A stretch of DNA of 64,000 nt, from NCBI GenBank assembly GCA_034506255.1, contig JAPDPX010000001.1, positions 623,567 through 687,566 on the forward strand. The letters run 5' to 3'. The notes beneath the pieces are model-generated. The model had not been told where the DNA came from and searched no databases. It was given only the letters and a program-made list of their open reading frames with translations. Both the position numbers and the translations under genes were made by a program. The DNA is from a candidate division KSB1 bacterium. Lineage in GTDB: Bacteria > Zhuqueibacterota > Zhuqueibacteria > Zhuqueibacterales > Zhuqueibacteraceae. Shown here piece after piece: positions 37,170 through 46,029 of the stretch (its first letter is position 1; every line of letters begins with the position of its first letter).

Positions 37170-37390
37170 TTTGATTGCCCCGCATTGCGAAGTTTGTTCC
37201 CGGAGCTTTACTTGCCGTGTCCCCGTGCAAACGTGCATCCTTTCCCATCCCGACAAGCATGCCGGCAGCATCACAAACACGCGCCCAATGTTGGAGGCGC
37301 ACACGCGGACGAAAAACACAATGATTGTCGCGGCTGGAGTATAGCAATATCATCCCAAAAATTCATCTACTTTTTGCCGGCCCCAAAATG

Positions 37391-37435
37391 AAAAAGGCCT
37401 GTGCCCATTCCCTGGAATGCGAGCGCAGACCTTTT
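37391..37435 (-). terminator. Rho-independent terminator of the G8 T9SS gene
   Basis: On the minus strand AAAAGGTCTG pairs with CAGGCCTTTT around an inner GCATTCC/GGGAATG hairpin, followed by a T-rich run, about 80 bases after the stop of the leftward G8-domain gene. This is the clearest intrinsic terminator in the window. Confidence 0.75.
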
Positions 37436-37513
37436 ACGGTTCTACTGCCTCGGGCTGCCCACGGCAAGTGCGTGAAGACCGGCAGGGGCGAGAGCGGGAG
37501 AGAAAACAGCCGG

Positions 37514-40225
37514 CTAGCGTGACAACACCATCTTGCGCGTCTGGCGGAAAGCTGTACCGCCGCTGCCCGCTGCGGTCAATTCATAGAAGTAGATTCCCGA
37601 ACTGACTGCCACGCCCGGATCGTCGCGGCCGTCCCACACCTGGGTGTATTTGCCCGGCAGCAGCATGCCATCCACCAGCGTCCTGACCCGACGGCCAAGC
37701 ACATCGTAGACCACCAGACGCACCGCCCGCCTGCCGAGTTCATCCAGCGGCACTTCGAACACGATGCGCGTTTCCGGATTGAAGGGGTTGGGGTAATTCT
37801 GCGACAGCGAATACTGCCGCACCGTGGTTTCCGCGCTGCCGGCCTCGGCCACCGCTGTCGGCCCGCTGAGGTTGATTTTCAGGACATGCGGATTCAACTC
37901 GCGATTGCCGAATTCATCCACGGCCTCGGCAGTGAGCGTGACCTCTCCCGCACGCAGATTGCTGAGCCGCACCTGCCACTGCAGATAATTGTCCGCCAGC
38001 GGCCGCGCCTTCACGCCGTTCACCGTAACGGCCGTGATGGTGCTGGCATCAAAGCAGGTGCCGGTGACGAGCAAATCGCCGTTGGGCCGCGTGGCCACGG
38101 TTTGATCGGCGGGCGGATAGGTGATCACCGTCACCGGCCCCATCTTGTCCACCGGTTTGATCGGATTTTCCGGAAACGGCACATTGACTTCCGCGACTTT
38201 GACATACTCCTCGAAAGTCGGCGTCATCACCTGATAGTTCAAGCCGTCAGTGCGCGTTTGATTGGCGGGGATTACCTTGGCATCGCGGTTGGGGCCGAAA
38301 AAGTCGTGCAGGTAAAGTGTCAGCTCCGGTGTGGCTTTGGCATGATTGGTCTCGCTGCCGGCGCCGGTCTTGTTGTCTTCCACGTTGGTGAGTGTGTAGT
38401 TGCGCACATGGATCTCACACGGCTCGTCGCGGCCGTCGCGGCCGGTGATGCGAAAGGGATACTGCCCGACATTATCCAGCACGAGATTCTCGAAGGTGTG
38501 CAAACCTTCCGGCTTCTCGTAAAACTCCAGGGAAACCTGGTTGAGCTCCCTGCCCTTCATGCCGACCAGTCTGACGTTTTTCGCGGCCGTGCCGTAGAAA
38601 CCATAGGTCGCCTGCCAGACGTTGTAGTTTTGCACAAAAGTAAAATTGCCCACCGGCCGCATGCCATAGCGCACCTGCCAGCTCTTGTGATTGCGGATGA
38701 CGAAGGGATTGTCGGGGGTGGCCTCACCTTCGCCGCTGAAGCCGTACATCATCATGCCGTGTGCTTCATTGCCGTCGAAGCGAATGAAGGGCAGGGTGTT
38801 GATCCGGACGTTCTCGCGCCGCGTGCCGTCCGGTTGCTGCACGCGGCCGTGAATGTCGGCGGGAATTTCATAGAGAAAGCCGTAGCGGTCGCATTCCGCC
38901 GCGACATTGTTGACAAAGGCATTCATGCCGTTGGCCCACCAGAAGCCGGCGCCGGCATTCTGATCGTAGGCCAGCGCCTGATCGGGCAGCGGCACATGGT
39001 TGTAGCCCAACACGGCGAGATTGCGATCCAGCAGGTTGAACACCTCGGTGGCATCCTCCATGAAGAAACCATGCCCCACCGCCTGATAGCCGACGCAATC
39101 GCGCACCACGAGAAAGTTGGTGGCGTGAATGGTGAGAAAGCGATTGTGCGAGTCCCAAATCGAGGCACCGATCACGCTGGCGCCGCGGTGGGAATCCTCC
39201 AGCACGTGGAAGTGAATCGGATAGCGCGCCAGGGTGTTGAGCTTGCCGAGATGGGCAAACTCCGCGTAGCTGATGCTGCCGCGGCTGTTGTAGTGATACA
39301 GCGTGTGGCCGCGCACGCCGTTGGGATCCTTCGACGCGATGATGACGTTGCGCGACAGGTTGGCGACTTCGGCACGGAACTCGCCGCTGCCGAGATGGTT
39401 GCGGCGCAACGGCGTTTTGAGCGTGATCATCCGGCCGTTGGCCGAGAGCGCCTGGATGTAGTTCTCCTCGGTGTGCGCCTTGTCCTTGCCGCGAAAGGTG
39501 TCGCCGTTGCTTTTGAAGCTGTCGAATTTGTTGGTGCCGGTGACGATGATATGATCACCGACCCGCCAGTTGACCGAGTCCGCGAGCACCAGCGTGGTGC
39601 TGCCGGCGGTGGCGGTTTGACCGAGCTTCACCCAGGTTTTGTTCAAAGGCGCACCGTGAAAATCCATGCGGCCGCCGTAGCAAATAATGCCCGGGCCGCA
39701 ATCGTCGCGCATGTCGGCGAAATCCACCAGCCGGATTCGCGCCGTCACCCCGGCCGGGATCGGCTGCTGCGGCGCGCCGACTTCGAGCGTCGGCCGCGGC
39801 TCGCCCAGGTACACGGCTTCGTGGCGCACGCTGCAGTGGAAATTTTCGTCGACGGTGTCGCTGTTCTGCAGAATGATCATGCCCACGTCGAGTTGTGTGT
39901 TTCTCACGCGCGAAAACACCAGCCGGCCGCGCACATGAATCAGCCGGATCGCCTCTTCTGAAACAACATCATAGGTCACCGTGTGGCCACGCTCGATCAG
40001 CACCTGATCGCCGCGCGCGGGAATCCTGCCGCCGGACCAGGTCGCGGCCTCCGACCAGTTGCCGCTGCGCACACTGCGCACATTGACCGAAGAAAAAACC
40101 AACGGGCCGTTCTCTCCGGCCAGCAACATCCCGGCGGGGAGCAGGAGAATCGCGAGACTCAGCCGCCAGACAAACAGGCGGAAGAACAAAGCGCGCATGC
40201 AAAACACCGGACGCAAGGTATGCAT
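37514..40225 (-). CDS. G8-domain (CEMIP-like) right-handed beta-helix protein with T9SS tail
   Basis: The 903-residue protein has a signal peptide, then a G8 domain (GNWSEAATWSGGRIPARGDQ and VLIERGHTVTYDV), then a right-handed beta-helix region with paired HFHVLEDSHRGASVIG, VVRDCVGYQAVGHGFFMEDA and NNVAAECDRYGFLYE. This order matches human CEMIP (KIAA1199) and TMEM2, implicated in hyaluronan breakdown. Two Ig-like stretches follow, and the C-terminus is a FlgD-like T9SS type A sorting domain with SQNYPNPFNPETRIVFEVP and ending TRKMVLSR. It is probably exported across the outer membrane. ATG 40225 follows AAGGAAGG. A polysaccharide-active role is inference. Confidence 0.88.
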   Translation of the reverse strand: MHTLRPVFCMRALFFRLFVWRLSLAILLLPAGMLLAGENGPLVFSSVNVRSVRSGNWSEAATWSGGRIPARGDQVLIERGHTVTYDVVSEEAIRLIHVRGRLVFSRVRNTQLDVGMIILQNSDTVDENFHCSVRHEAVYLGEPRPTLEVGAPQQPIPAGVTARIRLVDFADMRDDCGPGIICYGGRMDFHGAPLNKTWVKLGQTATAGSTTLVLADSVNWRVGDHIIVTGTNKFDSFKSNGDTFRGKDKAHTEENYIQALSANGRMITLKTPLRRNHLGSGEFRAEVANLSRNVIIASKDPNGVRGHTLYHYNSRGSISYAEFAHLGKLNTLARYPIHFHVLEDSHRGASVIGASIWDSHNRFLTIHATNFLVVRDCVGYQAVGHGFFMEDATEVFNLLDRNLAVLGYNHVPLPDQALAYDQNAGAGFWWANGMNAFVNNVAAECDRYGFLYEIPADIHGRVQQPDGTRRENVRINTLPFIRFDGNEAHGMMMYGFSGEGEATPDNPFVIRNHKSWQVRYGMRPVGNFTFVQNYNVWQATYGFYGTAAKNVRLVGMKGRELNQVSLEFYEKPEGLHTFENLVLDNVGQYPFRITGRDGRDEPCEIHVRNYTLTNVEDNKTGAGSETNHAKATPELTLYLHDFFGPNRDAKVIPANQTRTDGLNYQVMTPTFEEYVKVAEVNVPFPENPIKPVDKMGPVTVITYPPADQTVATRPNGDLLVTGTCFDASTITAVTVNGVKARPLADNYLQWQVRLSNLRAGEVTLTAEAVDEFGNRELNPHVLKINLSGPTAVAEAGSAETTVRQYSLSQNYPNPFNPETRIVFEVPLDELGRRAVRLVVYDVLGRRVRTLVDGMLLPGKYTQVWDGRDDPGVAVSSGIYFYELTAAGSGGTAFRQTRKMVLSR

Positions 40226-41021
40226 CAGCCTTCCTTTTGATTTTATCCGACCGGCACGTTTGCCAGGGCGGGAGATGAGAGCTGTTGGTGCCGGCTCTCC
40301 AGTCGCGGTTGCGACACCAGCACCGCACGCATTCTGCATGAGCCATCGTCATGCAGAATAGAATGCCGTCCGTGACCGCTTCCTGCATCACGAACGGCAT
40401 CAGGAATCTTGGAAGGCCCGATCCTGGCCCTCTTTGACGTGCCGGCTATTCAATTCGCATACCAAAAATGGCCGCGTCAAAACTGTAATCAGTTAGCTGA
40501 TGAGAAATGAAGAGGCTGCACCCACCAGGGCGGACGCGGGGGATCATTGAACAGGAGGGAAGGGGGGAGGAGGATTACAGGTTCGGAATGCCAATCATAC
40601 GATTTGGGAGAGGAACGGCAGTGGTGCCCATCCCCTCCGCAGACTCTCAATCTGCCGTAACCCGGCGAATCGCCGTGCGGCAATCCAGCCACTGGTCATT
40701 CGCAGCGCAGGTCTGCAGTTCAAAGGTGTTGCCTGAATTTCGCATGCAAAAATAAACGCTTTTCATCCACCGCGATATGATTGCTCGAAAATTTCGTGCA
40801 AAACTTTTAGTGCACCACCCCATGGGTGGGTAGGCATCTCAGATCAAATTTGCGTTCAGCGCGGATGCGATCAATGGCAGTGTAAAATTCAGATCTGAAT
40901 ATGGGATGATTGGGTTGTGTGTTTGTCGCGTGCCTGTGGCAATGTTTTATCGAAGCGTGTTCAACCTGGATGGCCAGGAGAAAAATCCAACAACACTCCC
41001 TCCGGTTGATGATCGTGAAAA
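40226..41021. other. 795-base stretch without a supported gene
   Basis: Short open frames on both strands resemble nothing and have no starts. One small hairpin, CCACCC-CAT-GGGTGG, lies at 40815-40829. The right part becomes visibly AT-richer, marking the left edge of the accessory island. Confidence 0.4.
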
Positions 41022-41504
41022 TTACTTCGGGGAATGCCATCGCCTGAGTGCGGCCACGCTCTGCCAGGGATATTTGATGCCCGCCACCAAAATGCCGTGG
41101 AGCGAGGTCACGCAGAGGCATACAACCAGCAGGAGGATCACTTTCAACCAATTGCGACCGGGCTCAGGCTGGCCATCTTGATAGGCAACAAGCCACCCCG
41201 GCCTCTTCGCGTGCCAGCCCCAAAATACGGCCCAAAAGCAATAGCCGCCAATCAACCCGGTGATCGGCACGCGTTCAGCGTGTTGTGCCGGAATTGGAAA
41301 CAACCACATCGCAAGCAGGAGGCCGAGCAATGCAAAGTTCATTGCCTTGCGCAAGCGGCGTTTGGCCACGGCAGCACCACAAGCCAGGCAGAACGAGTCG
41401 CACTCCTGCGCCGCCTGCCATGCGGCACAAAAACGGCACAGCGGCGCCTTGCAACTCGCACAAGCGCCCATGATTTGCTCGGCGGGATGATGGGGACAAG
41501 TCAT
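41022..41504 (-). CDS. B-box-type zinc-finger membrane protein
   Basis: The 160-residue protein begins with a B-box-like zinc module: CPHHPAEQIMGACASCKAPL, CRFCAAWQAAQE and CDSFCLACGAA. Three hydrophobic segments follow (MNFALLGLLLAMWLFPI, GLIGGYCFWAVFWGW, WLKVILLLVVCLCVTSL). Such B-box plus membrane proteins are common in FCB and Chloroflexota genomes with no assigned function. It is the leftmost gene of the leftward island. Confidence 0.75.
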   Translation of the reverse strand: MTCPHHPAEQIMGACASCKAPLCRFCAAWQAAQECDSFCLACGAAVAKRRLRKAMNFALLGLLLAMWLFPIPAQHAERVPITGLIGGYCFWAVFWGWHAKRPGWLVAYQDGQPEPGRNWLKVILLLVVCLCVTSLHGILVAGIKYPWQSVAALRRWHSPK

Positions 41505-41696
41505 GAATTGGAAAGGAATGGCCAGGGTAAAATCACCGAGCCGTCCCCCTCGCGGCTCGGTGAGATGGCGGCTTGTCCCCCCCGTGCCGGCCGTGAACAG
41601 GAAAATTTCACAGCCGGCAATGCAAATCTAAACCGCGCGAACTATCCAACATCAGCTTCACAACCTTGCCAAAACCTTGCCGTCTCGACAGCGCGC

Positions 41697-41960
41697 TCAC
41701 CGCTTCTCCTTCACCGAAGAAGGCGCCGATTTCAAATGGGTGTTGCGCTCAATCGCGTTCAGCCGCTTGATGATATAGCCAATCAAAATCAACGACAGAC
41801 CCAGCGGTGCCAGAGAAAAACCACCAACCAGTAAAAAGGCCAGGTTCACGGGATCGGAAAATCCCAACACCAGCAGCATCACGCCCCCCAGTCCCGAGGC
41901 CACCCCCGTCACCGTGACCCACCAGTCGAGCCGGTGCCGGCGTGTCTGATCAGCCGCCAT
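41697..41960 (-). CDS. Small two-helix membrane protein
   Basis: The 87-residue protein has two transmembrane helices: WWVTVTGVASGLGGVMLLVL and FLLVGGFSLAPLGLSLILIG, followed by YIIKRLNAIERNTHLK. It matches a nonsense-interrupted paralog at 58723-58968. ATG 41960 is chosen because that start aligns with the paralog's; an ATG at 41981 is also in frame. Function unknown. Confidence 0.7.
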   Translation of the reverse strand: MAADQTRRHRLDWWVTVTGVASGLGGVMLLVLGFSDPVNLAFLLVGGFSLAPLGLSLILIGYIIKRLNAIERNTHLKSAPSSVKEKR

Positions 41961-42077
41961 GAGACCTGGCCTTTTCATCATGCATGCACAACAATCACTT
42001 CAGTTCTACCGAAATCGAAGAGAATCGATTGCGCTTATCAAAGGTTGTGGCATGACCGCTTACGACCAAAATTTTCA

Positions 42078-42482
42078 CTAGCGAATGAGAGTACTGCCAT
42101 ATTCAGCAATGGCATTGATCGGAATCGACAGAAAACGTTTGGTGGCAAGCACGACCGCCTGCTTGGTAATCCCGCCTTTGACTGGAATATCGTAGTCAAA
42201 GCTCACTGTCCCCTTGTTCGAGATTGTCACCCGAACGATGACATACTCATCATTCACCCGGTTGGCAAATTCCAGCAGCTCCTGCCGGCTGGCGCCCTCT
42301 TTTGAGCGAAAAAGCGTCATCAGCCTGATACGATCCTCTCGGGCAAAAACATAGCAACCGATGCCGTCTCTCACCTGCAGATCACCATCTTCATCGATCG
42401 AAGTTTCCATGAAGGCGGCATCGAACATCGATTTCAGAAGTTCCGTCGAGAGATTTTCGGGTGTAACAAGATCGTTTGGCAT
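42078..42482 (-). CDS. YbjN-domain protein
   Basis: The 134-residue protein fits the YbjN / type-III-chaperone-like fold: a start behind AAGGAGG, then LSTELLKSMFDAAFMETSID, GCYVFAREDRIRLMTLFR, ASRQELLEFANRVNDEYVIV and a final SIPINAIAEYGSTLIR. YbjN-family proteins are linked to stress and motility regulation in enterobacteria, by unknown mechanism. It has no signal peptide. It belongs to the leftward island and lies just downstream of the insertion-sequence cluster. Confidence 0.8.
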   Translation of the reverse strand: MPNDLVTPENLSTELLKSMFDAAFMETSIDEDGDLQVRDGIGCYVFAREDRIRLMTLFRSKEGASRQELLEFANRVNDEYVIVRVTISNKGTVSFDYDIPVKGGITKQAVVLATKRFLSIPINAIAEYGSTLIR

Positions 42483-42739
42483 ATGGGATTCCTCCTTGCA
42501 GGTTCATGAGATTTATAGATGCGGCAGTATTTTCGATAAACGATCCTTCGGCCTTCAAACTCTGGCTCGAACTATCGACGGGTCATTCTTGCCCTTCGGC
42601 GAGCAGCGAGCTCGTTGCTGCCCAGGCATTGAGGGCTGTCCCAAGATGCCGTGCTCCTGCCTGTGTCGTTTTTGTCGCGGCCATGCCCCGGGTGGAATTG
42701 GAGGGTGTATCAAGATTGCACGGCTTCCGCAGTGCAGGC

Positions 42740-42910
42740 TCACCGAATGACCGCACATTTTCTCACCGCCACAAAGTCTCCGGCTTGCATCTGGGATAAA
42801 TAAACTCCGGAGGGAACAGGACGCCCAGTGGTGTCTTTGGCATCCCAGGTTATTTTTTGGCAACCCGCTATTCTGGTTTCGTCCAACAGCGTACGAATTT
42901 CCGCACCAAC
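42740..42910 (-). pseudogene. Remnant of a T9SS C-terminal sorting domain
   Basis: About 55 codons remain of a FlgD-like T9SS tail: EIRTLLDETRIAGCQKITWD, PVPSGVYLSQMQAGDF and the end RKCAVIR. The rest of the gene, including the usual QNYPNPFNP part, is missing upstream, where an IS4-type element lies. The tail resembles the end of the giant protein at 48138 but is not nearly identical. Confidence 0.7.
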
Positions 42911-43084
42911 CCACTGCTGTCCAAAATAATTTTGAGCTCGCCCATGACGCCTTTGAGAATTATGTGATTTGGCACAGGTTTTAGCCAGGCAAAAGGCGAT
43001 TCTCATAATCAGGCCCCCGCCTGCTGTCCAAGACCCAAGCCGGGCAAGACCAGCTGCCCGTCGCCGGGCAAATCAGGTGGCGTC

Positions 43085-44217
43085 TCATAAGGATGATTGA
43101 GCCATTCGATCAAGTCGCGATAGGTGAACAGATTGAAGCGCAACATCGCAATCAGATTCGAGAGTGACCAGCCGAAGGTCGAAAGTTTTGTTGAGATACT
43201 TGAGCAACAGCATCGCCCTCAGAGCCGTCCAGATTTGAATCTTGAGTGCATTGGCGCTGGTGCCGACAAAGGTCTCGATTTTGAGATTCTGCTTCAGCGC
43301 TTTGAAAAAAATTTCAATCTGCCAGCCCTCTTTGTAAATCGCCGCCATCGTGGTGCTGCCGGGTTTGAAGTTATTGGTGAGCAGCACAATCAAACGTTCG
43401 TGTTCATCATCCCACACTTCAATGCGGCGCAGCTCATGAGGGCATTTCTGGGACGAGTAGAATCCGCGGAACCGAATCCGTTCGTCTTTGAGGATGTTCC
43501 GGTTCTTGGGCACCTCGAAAGATTCGAGCACTTCGTAGTCGGCATTGTCTTTCATGCGGGTGACAAGGAACACTTTGGTGGCGCACCAATGGGCAAACAA
43601 GGTGTAATCGGTATAACCCAAATCAAAGACGACAAAACTGCCGGCAGGAAAGACAAATTGCGGTAAAATCGTCTCCTTGGCCACACGCACATCGTGCGGT
43701 TTGCCTTCACTGATGCAAGCATAGCAGGGCAGATAGCCGTCGTGATCCAAAATCAAACGCAGCTTGACCGCCCCTTTGGCCTGGCGAAAATGCGCCCACT
43801 CAAACAGGCCCAGACAGAGATCGATGACCGTGGCATCCACGCTATAGAGTTTGTTGTTGAAGCGAAATTTGCGTTTGCCGGCAAACTGCTTTTGGCATTT
43901 CTCCAGAAGTTGATAAAACAGCCCTTCAAACAGACGATAATCGCGATGTTCGTTCGCATAAGACAACGTCGAACGCTTGGGCGCTTCCTTCATGCGCAGA
44001 TGCACAACCTTGCCCGTGCAACTGGCCAGGCCGCCGCAAATTTCACGCAGCGATTGCGCCTTGCCCAACTGGCAAAACAGCATGCTGACAAAATGCTCCC
44101 ACGAGCTGAAACCTTTGCCATGCTTGTCGTTGCCGTACTTGTCAACCAACTTCCGAAAATCATGACGATCAAAAAAGCTACAATTTGAGTGAAGAGATTC
44201 GTACCTTTCGTGCGCAT
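43085..44217 (-). CDS. IS4-family transposase, needing a -1 frameshift
   Basis: Full reading gives about 377 residues: MRTKGTNLFTQIVAF in one frame, then DRHDFRKLVDKYG onward in the -1 frame. The body carries the DDE residues: Asp in YSVDATVIDLCLG, Asp in VVFDLGYTDY and Glu in IYKEGWQIEIFFKALKQNLK. The start is ATG 44217 with GGAG eight bases up. The frames meet at codons GCT TTT TTG, which form the slippery heptamer T TTT TTG. Either translation shifts back one base, or one T has been lost and the gene is dead. A frame opened further upstream (44293) has no ribosome site and an N-terminus unlike the family. Confidence 0.8.
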
Positions 44218-44221
44218 TTTG

Positions 44222-44281
44222 ATCTCCGGTTCGTGGATATTTTAGAGTGTGTTCAACCCTAATATACCACTTTCCGGAGAT
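44222..44281 (-). promoter_or_regulatory. Anti-ribosome-site hairpin and internal promoter of the IS
   Basis: Minus strand order: ATCTCCGG arm, TATATT box (44266-44261), then CCGGAGAT arm holding the ribosome site, then ATG. Transcripts starting at the internal TATATT would lack the first arm and be translated; read-through transcripts would fold and be blocked. IS10 and IS50 use this kind of protection from impinging transcription. The -35 box is poor. Confidence 0.45.
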
Positions 44282-44345
44282 TTTATTTTGCACAGATGTG
44301 ATGCAGCATAAGAAATTAAACTATTTTGTGCTCCGGGTAATATTT

Positions 44346-44715
44346 GGAATTCGTCAAGGTTGCCAAGAGCAGCATCTCACGCCGCTTCGTGCGGGCAAGT
44401 GAGAAAAGGCTGAAAGCTCTGTTGCATCGCCGGCTGGATTCCTAAGAATTTGTCGCCCTGGTTTTGGACGACGAAACGCTGCACCAGCGAAAATCGGCGC
44501 GTGATCAGCGACAACACTGGACGACATCGGTGCTTCTGAAAATCGAGCCGAGCCTGCGGCGGATCAAGGGCTTTCGCTACCCGCCGCAACTGCAGGAGAC
44601 TCTGCAGCGTGAACTGAAGATCGTTATCACCGCGACTGCCTGAGGCTGCCCTGGCCGGGGCAGCCTCAGGCCAAAGAAGCCATCCGGAATTTCAACTAAA
44701 AAGGGATTGACTCTC
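44346..44715 (+). pseudogene. IS256-family transposase relic, copy A
   Basis: The plus strand encodes EFVKVAKSSISRRFVRASEK and RLKALLHRRLDS, a stop (TAA), then EFVALVLDD. A large part of the catalytic core is missing, and it resumes with the C-terminal end RDQRQHWTTSVLLKIEPSLR, RIKGFRYPPQLQETLQREL. The pattern matches IS256/mutator-type transposases. The end carries a perfect 13-bp hairpin, CCTGAGGCTGCCC/GGGCAGCCTCAGG (44639-44670). A second relic lies at 55203. Confidence 0.75.
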
Positions 44716-44857
44716 TTGCGCGGCTTTGCGCAACTAGAACGGCCTGGTCAAGCCGTTGCAACCCCGGAGTAGTTGGCGACGGCAGCATGAGCCAGCAAGT
44801 AGCGCTGATTTTTTGCCGCCTCGATTTGATCGATGAGCTGCTTTGCCTCTTGCAAGC

Positions 44858-45244
44858 TCATTTTTTGCGCTCGAGATTGATTCTGGCGCCAGCGGAGGCC
44901 AATGTTATTACCGCCTTGCGCGTGGCAAAATAGATTGCCACGAAGATCAATGCGCTAACAAAGCCAGACGTAATGGCTTCCTCCCCTCCGCCGATGCCAC
45001 TCTTTAGCAAACCACCGAGAGCAAACAGCCCTGCCAAAATCAGCAAAAAAGGATGACTGGCAAAACGTGTTTCGCAGGAGCACAGCTCTTCCAGCATAAT
45101 GCTGGTGATTTGCGTTTGTGTTTCAACTCTTGTTCGGTGAGTGGTTAAAACGAGCCCACCGGATTGCGCCAGCACCTTTTCGTAGGGCATCATGGTCATC
45201 GCTAGATCTCTTTTTGGTTTTGTCTCCATTGGTTTTGTTTCCAT
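44858..45244 (-). CDS. Membrane protein of unknown function
   Basis: About 128 residues from ATG 45244 (ribosome site AAGGTG): a lysine-rich N-terminus METKPMETKPKRD, then MPYEKVLAQSGGLVLTTHRT, ITSIMLEELCSCETRFASHP, and two transmembrane helices LLILAGLFALGGLLKS and GFVSALIFVAIYFATRKAV. The stretch GGLVLTTHRTRVE resembles the opening of a PH-like membrane domain, but I do not recognise the family. An ATG at 45304 is in frame without a ribosome site. Last gene of the 45-48 kb operon. Confidence 0.65.
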   Translation of the reverse strand: METKPMETKPKRDLAMTMMPYEKVLAQSGGLVLTTHRTRVETQTQITSIMLEELCSCETRFASHPFLLILAGLFALGGLLKSGIGGGEEAITSGFVSALIFVAIYFATRKAVITLASAGARINLERKK

Positions 45245-45320
45245 AACACCTTTTTCGCGTTTCTCCTCCCGGATATATTTCTGCACAGGTTTGGGCTCGC
45301 CCATGAAGTGTTCATATTCT

Positions 45321-45440
45321 TCAATATTCTTCAGCAGTCATTGAGGCAAAGCATTTCGTGCATAACAATCTCTTTGTTTTACCCTCGTTTTGGAAATAGT
45401 ATTGCGAGGGATACACCTCGCCACAGTTCTCGCATCTCAT
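45321..45440 (-). CDS. 39-residue zinc-ribbon protein
   Basis: A tiny frame encodes MRCENCGEVYPSQYYFQNEG followed by KTKRLLCTKCFASMTAEEY, with two CxxC pairs 24 residues apart, behind the ribosome site GCGAGGTC. It lies in the gap between the 67-residue zinc-ribbon gene and the membrane gene, in the same direction. The cysteine pattern supports a real zinc-ribbon peptide; function unknown. Confidence 0.6.
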   Translation of the reverse strand: MRCENCGEVYPSQYYFQNEGKTKRLLCTKCFASMTAEEY

Positions 45441-45521
45441 GAAAGACCTCGCTTGGTTTAGGTTTTTATATGCCGTTTGCAGCCGTCTCCGTATGAGTTT
45501 TCAGAAAATGGCCCTTTCCAA

Positions 45522-45725
45522 CTATGGCTTTGAAACTCTGCCATAGGTGCTCCGAGAGGTGCTCTTGCAGTTCGGGCAGTAACGTGCGCCATTGCTGCCC
45601 GGACATTTGTGACAATACCTTTCGCCACAGTCGCGGCATTCATAGACATCAAAATAGGCGGCGGACCAACTGATGTCGCTTTTGTCGGCACCGCAATTGG
45701 GGCAGGCGTGGATGTAATTGGCCAT
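45522..45725 (-). CDS. Small four-CxxC zinc-ribbon protein
   Basis: The 67-residue protein has CPNCG, CRDCGERYCHKCPG and YCPNCKS, enough to bind two zinc ions. ATG 45725 follows GGAGACAAT. It lies 16 bases after the DUF4177-like gene, so it belongs to the same operon. Such rubredoxin-like or stress-associated zinc ribbons have no assigned function here. Confidence 0.7.
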   Translation of the reverse strand: MANYIHACPNCGADKSDISWSAAYFDVYECRDCGERYCHKCPGSNGARYCPNCKSTSRSTYGRVSKP

Positions 45726-45741
45726 CGTATTGTCTCCGTAT

Positions 45742-45969
45742 TTATTTACTACTCCGAAACGTCACCACATAGTAAAGCGTATACTCTGCCTTGCGGCCGA
45801 TTAACGCGCCGAGACAACCCGGCCGCGCCAGGACACCAACTTCGTCAACGCGGTAAAATTCCCAGCCCTCAGCAGCTTGGCTATTGGCTATAGATTCCAG
45901 ATACGCCGCTGCTTCGTTGCCACGCTGCTCTTTCATTTTGACCGTGACATCTTGCGGGATTTGGATCAT
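45742..45969 (-). CDS. DUF4177-like small protein
   Basis: The 75-residue protein has the DUF4177-type core in which a helix is followed by GWEFYRVDEVGVL: EAAAYLESIANSQAAEGWEF and a C-terminal YTLYYVVTFRSS. A longer paralog is at 57947-58228. No signal or membrane segment. Part of the leftward operon 47973 to 44858. Confidence 0.65.
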   Translation of the reverse strand: MIQIPQDVTVKMKEQRGNEAAAYLESIANSQAAEGWEFYRVDEVGVLARPGCLGALIGRKAEYTLYYVVTFRSSK

Positions 45970-46029
45970 CTTCTACTGGTAAGCCATATTCTTCCTCCGA
46001 TCTTTGGTGTGGATCGAACTTCTTTTTCA

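Larger units (their letters stand above)
43010..44340 (-). mobile_element. IS4-family insertion sequence (approximate limits)
   Basis: One transposase gene with short flanks. Terminal inverted repeats and target duplications could not be fixed by eye, so both ends are approximate. It sits between the truncated T9SS tail (left) and an IS256-type relic (right), so this spot has taken several insertions. In the leader, ATCTCCGG (44281-44274) pairs with CCGGAGAT (44229-44222), which contains the transposase ribosome site. Confidence 0.7.

Noticed and set aside
37886..39961. 691-codon forward frame across the G8 gene
   Set aside because: Antisense shadow of the G8/beta-helix protein; no start signal or known fold.
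40489..40692. Short minus-strand frame in the 795-base gap
   Set aside because: No start signal, no similarity, proline/tryptophan-rich chance translation.
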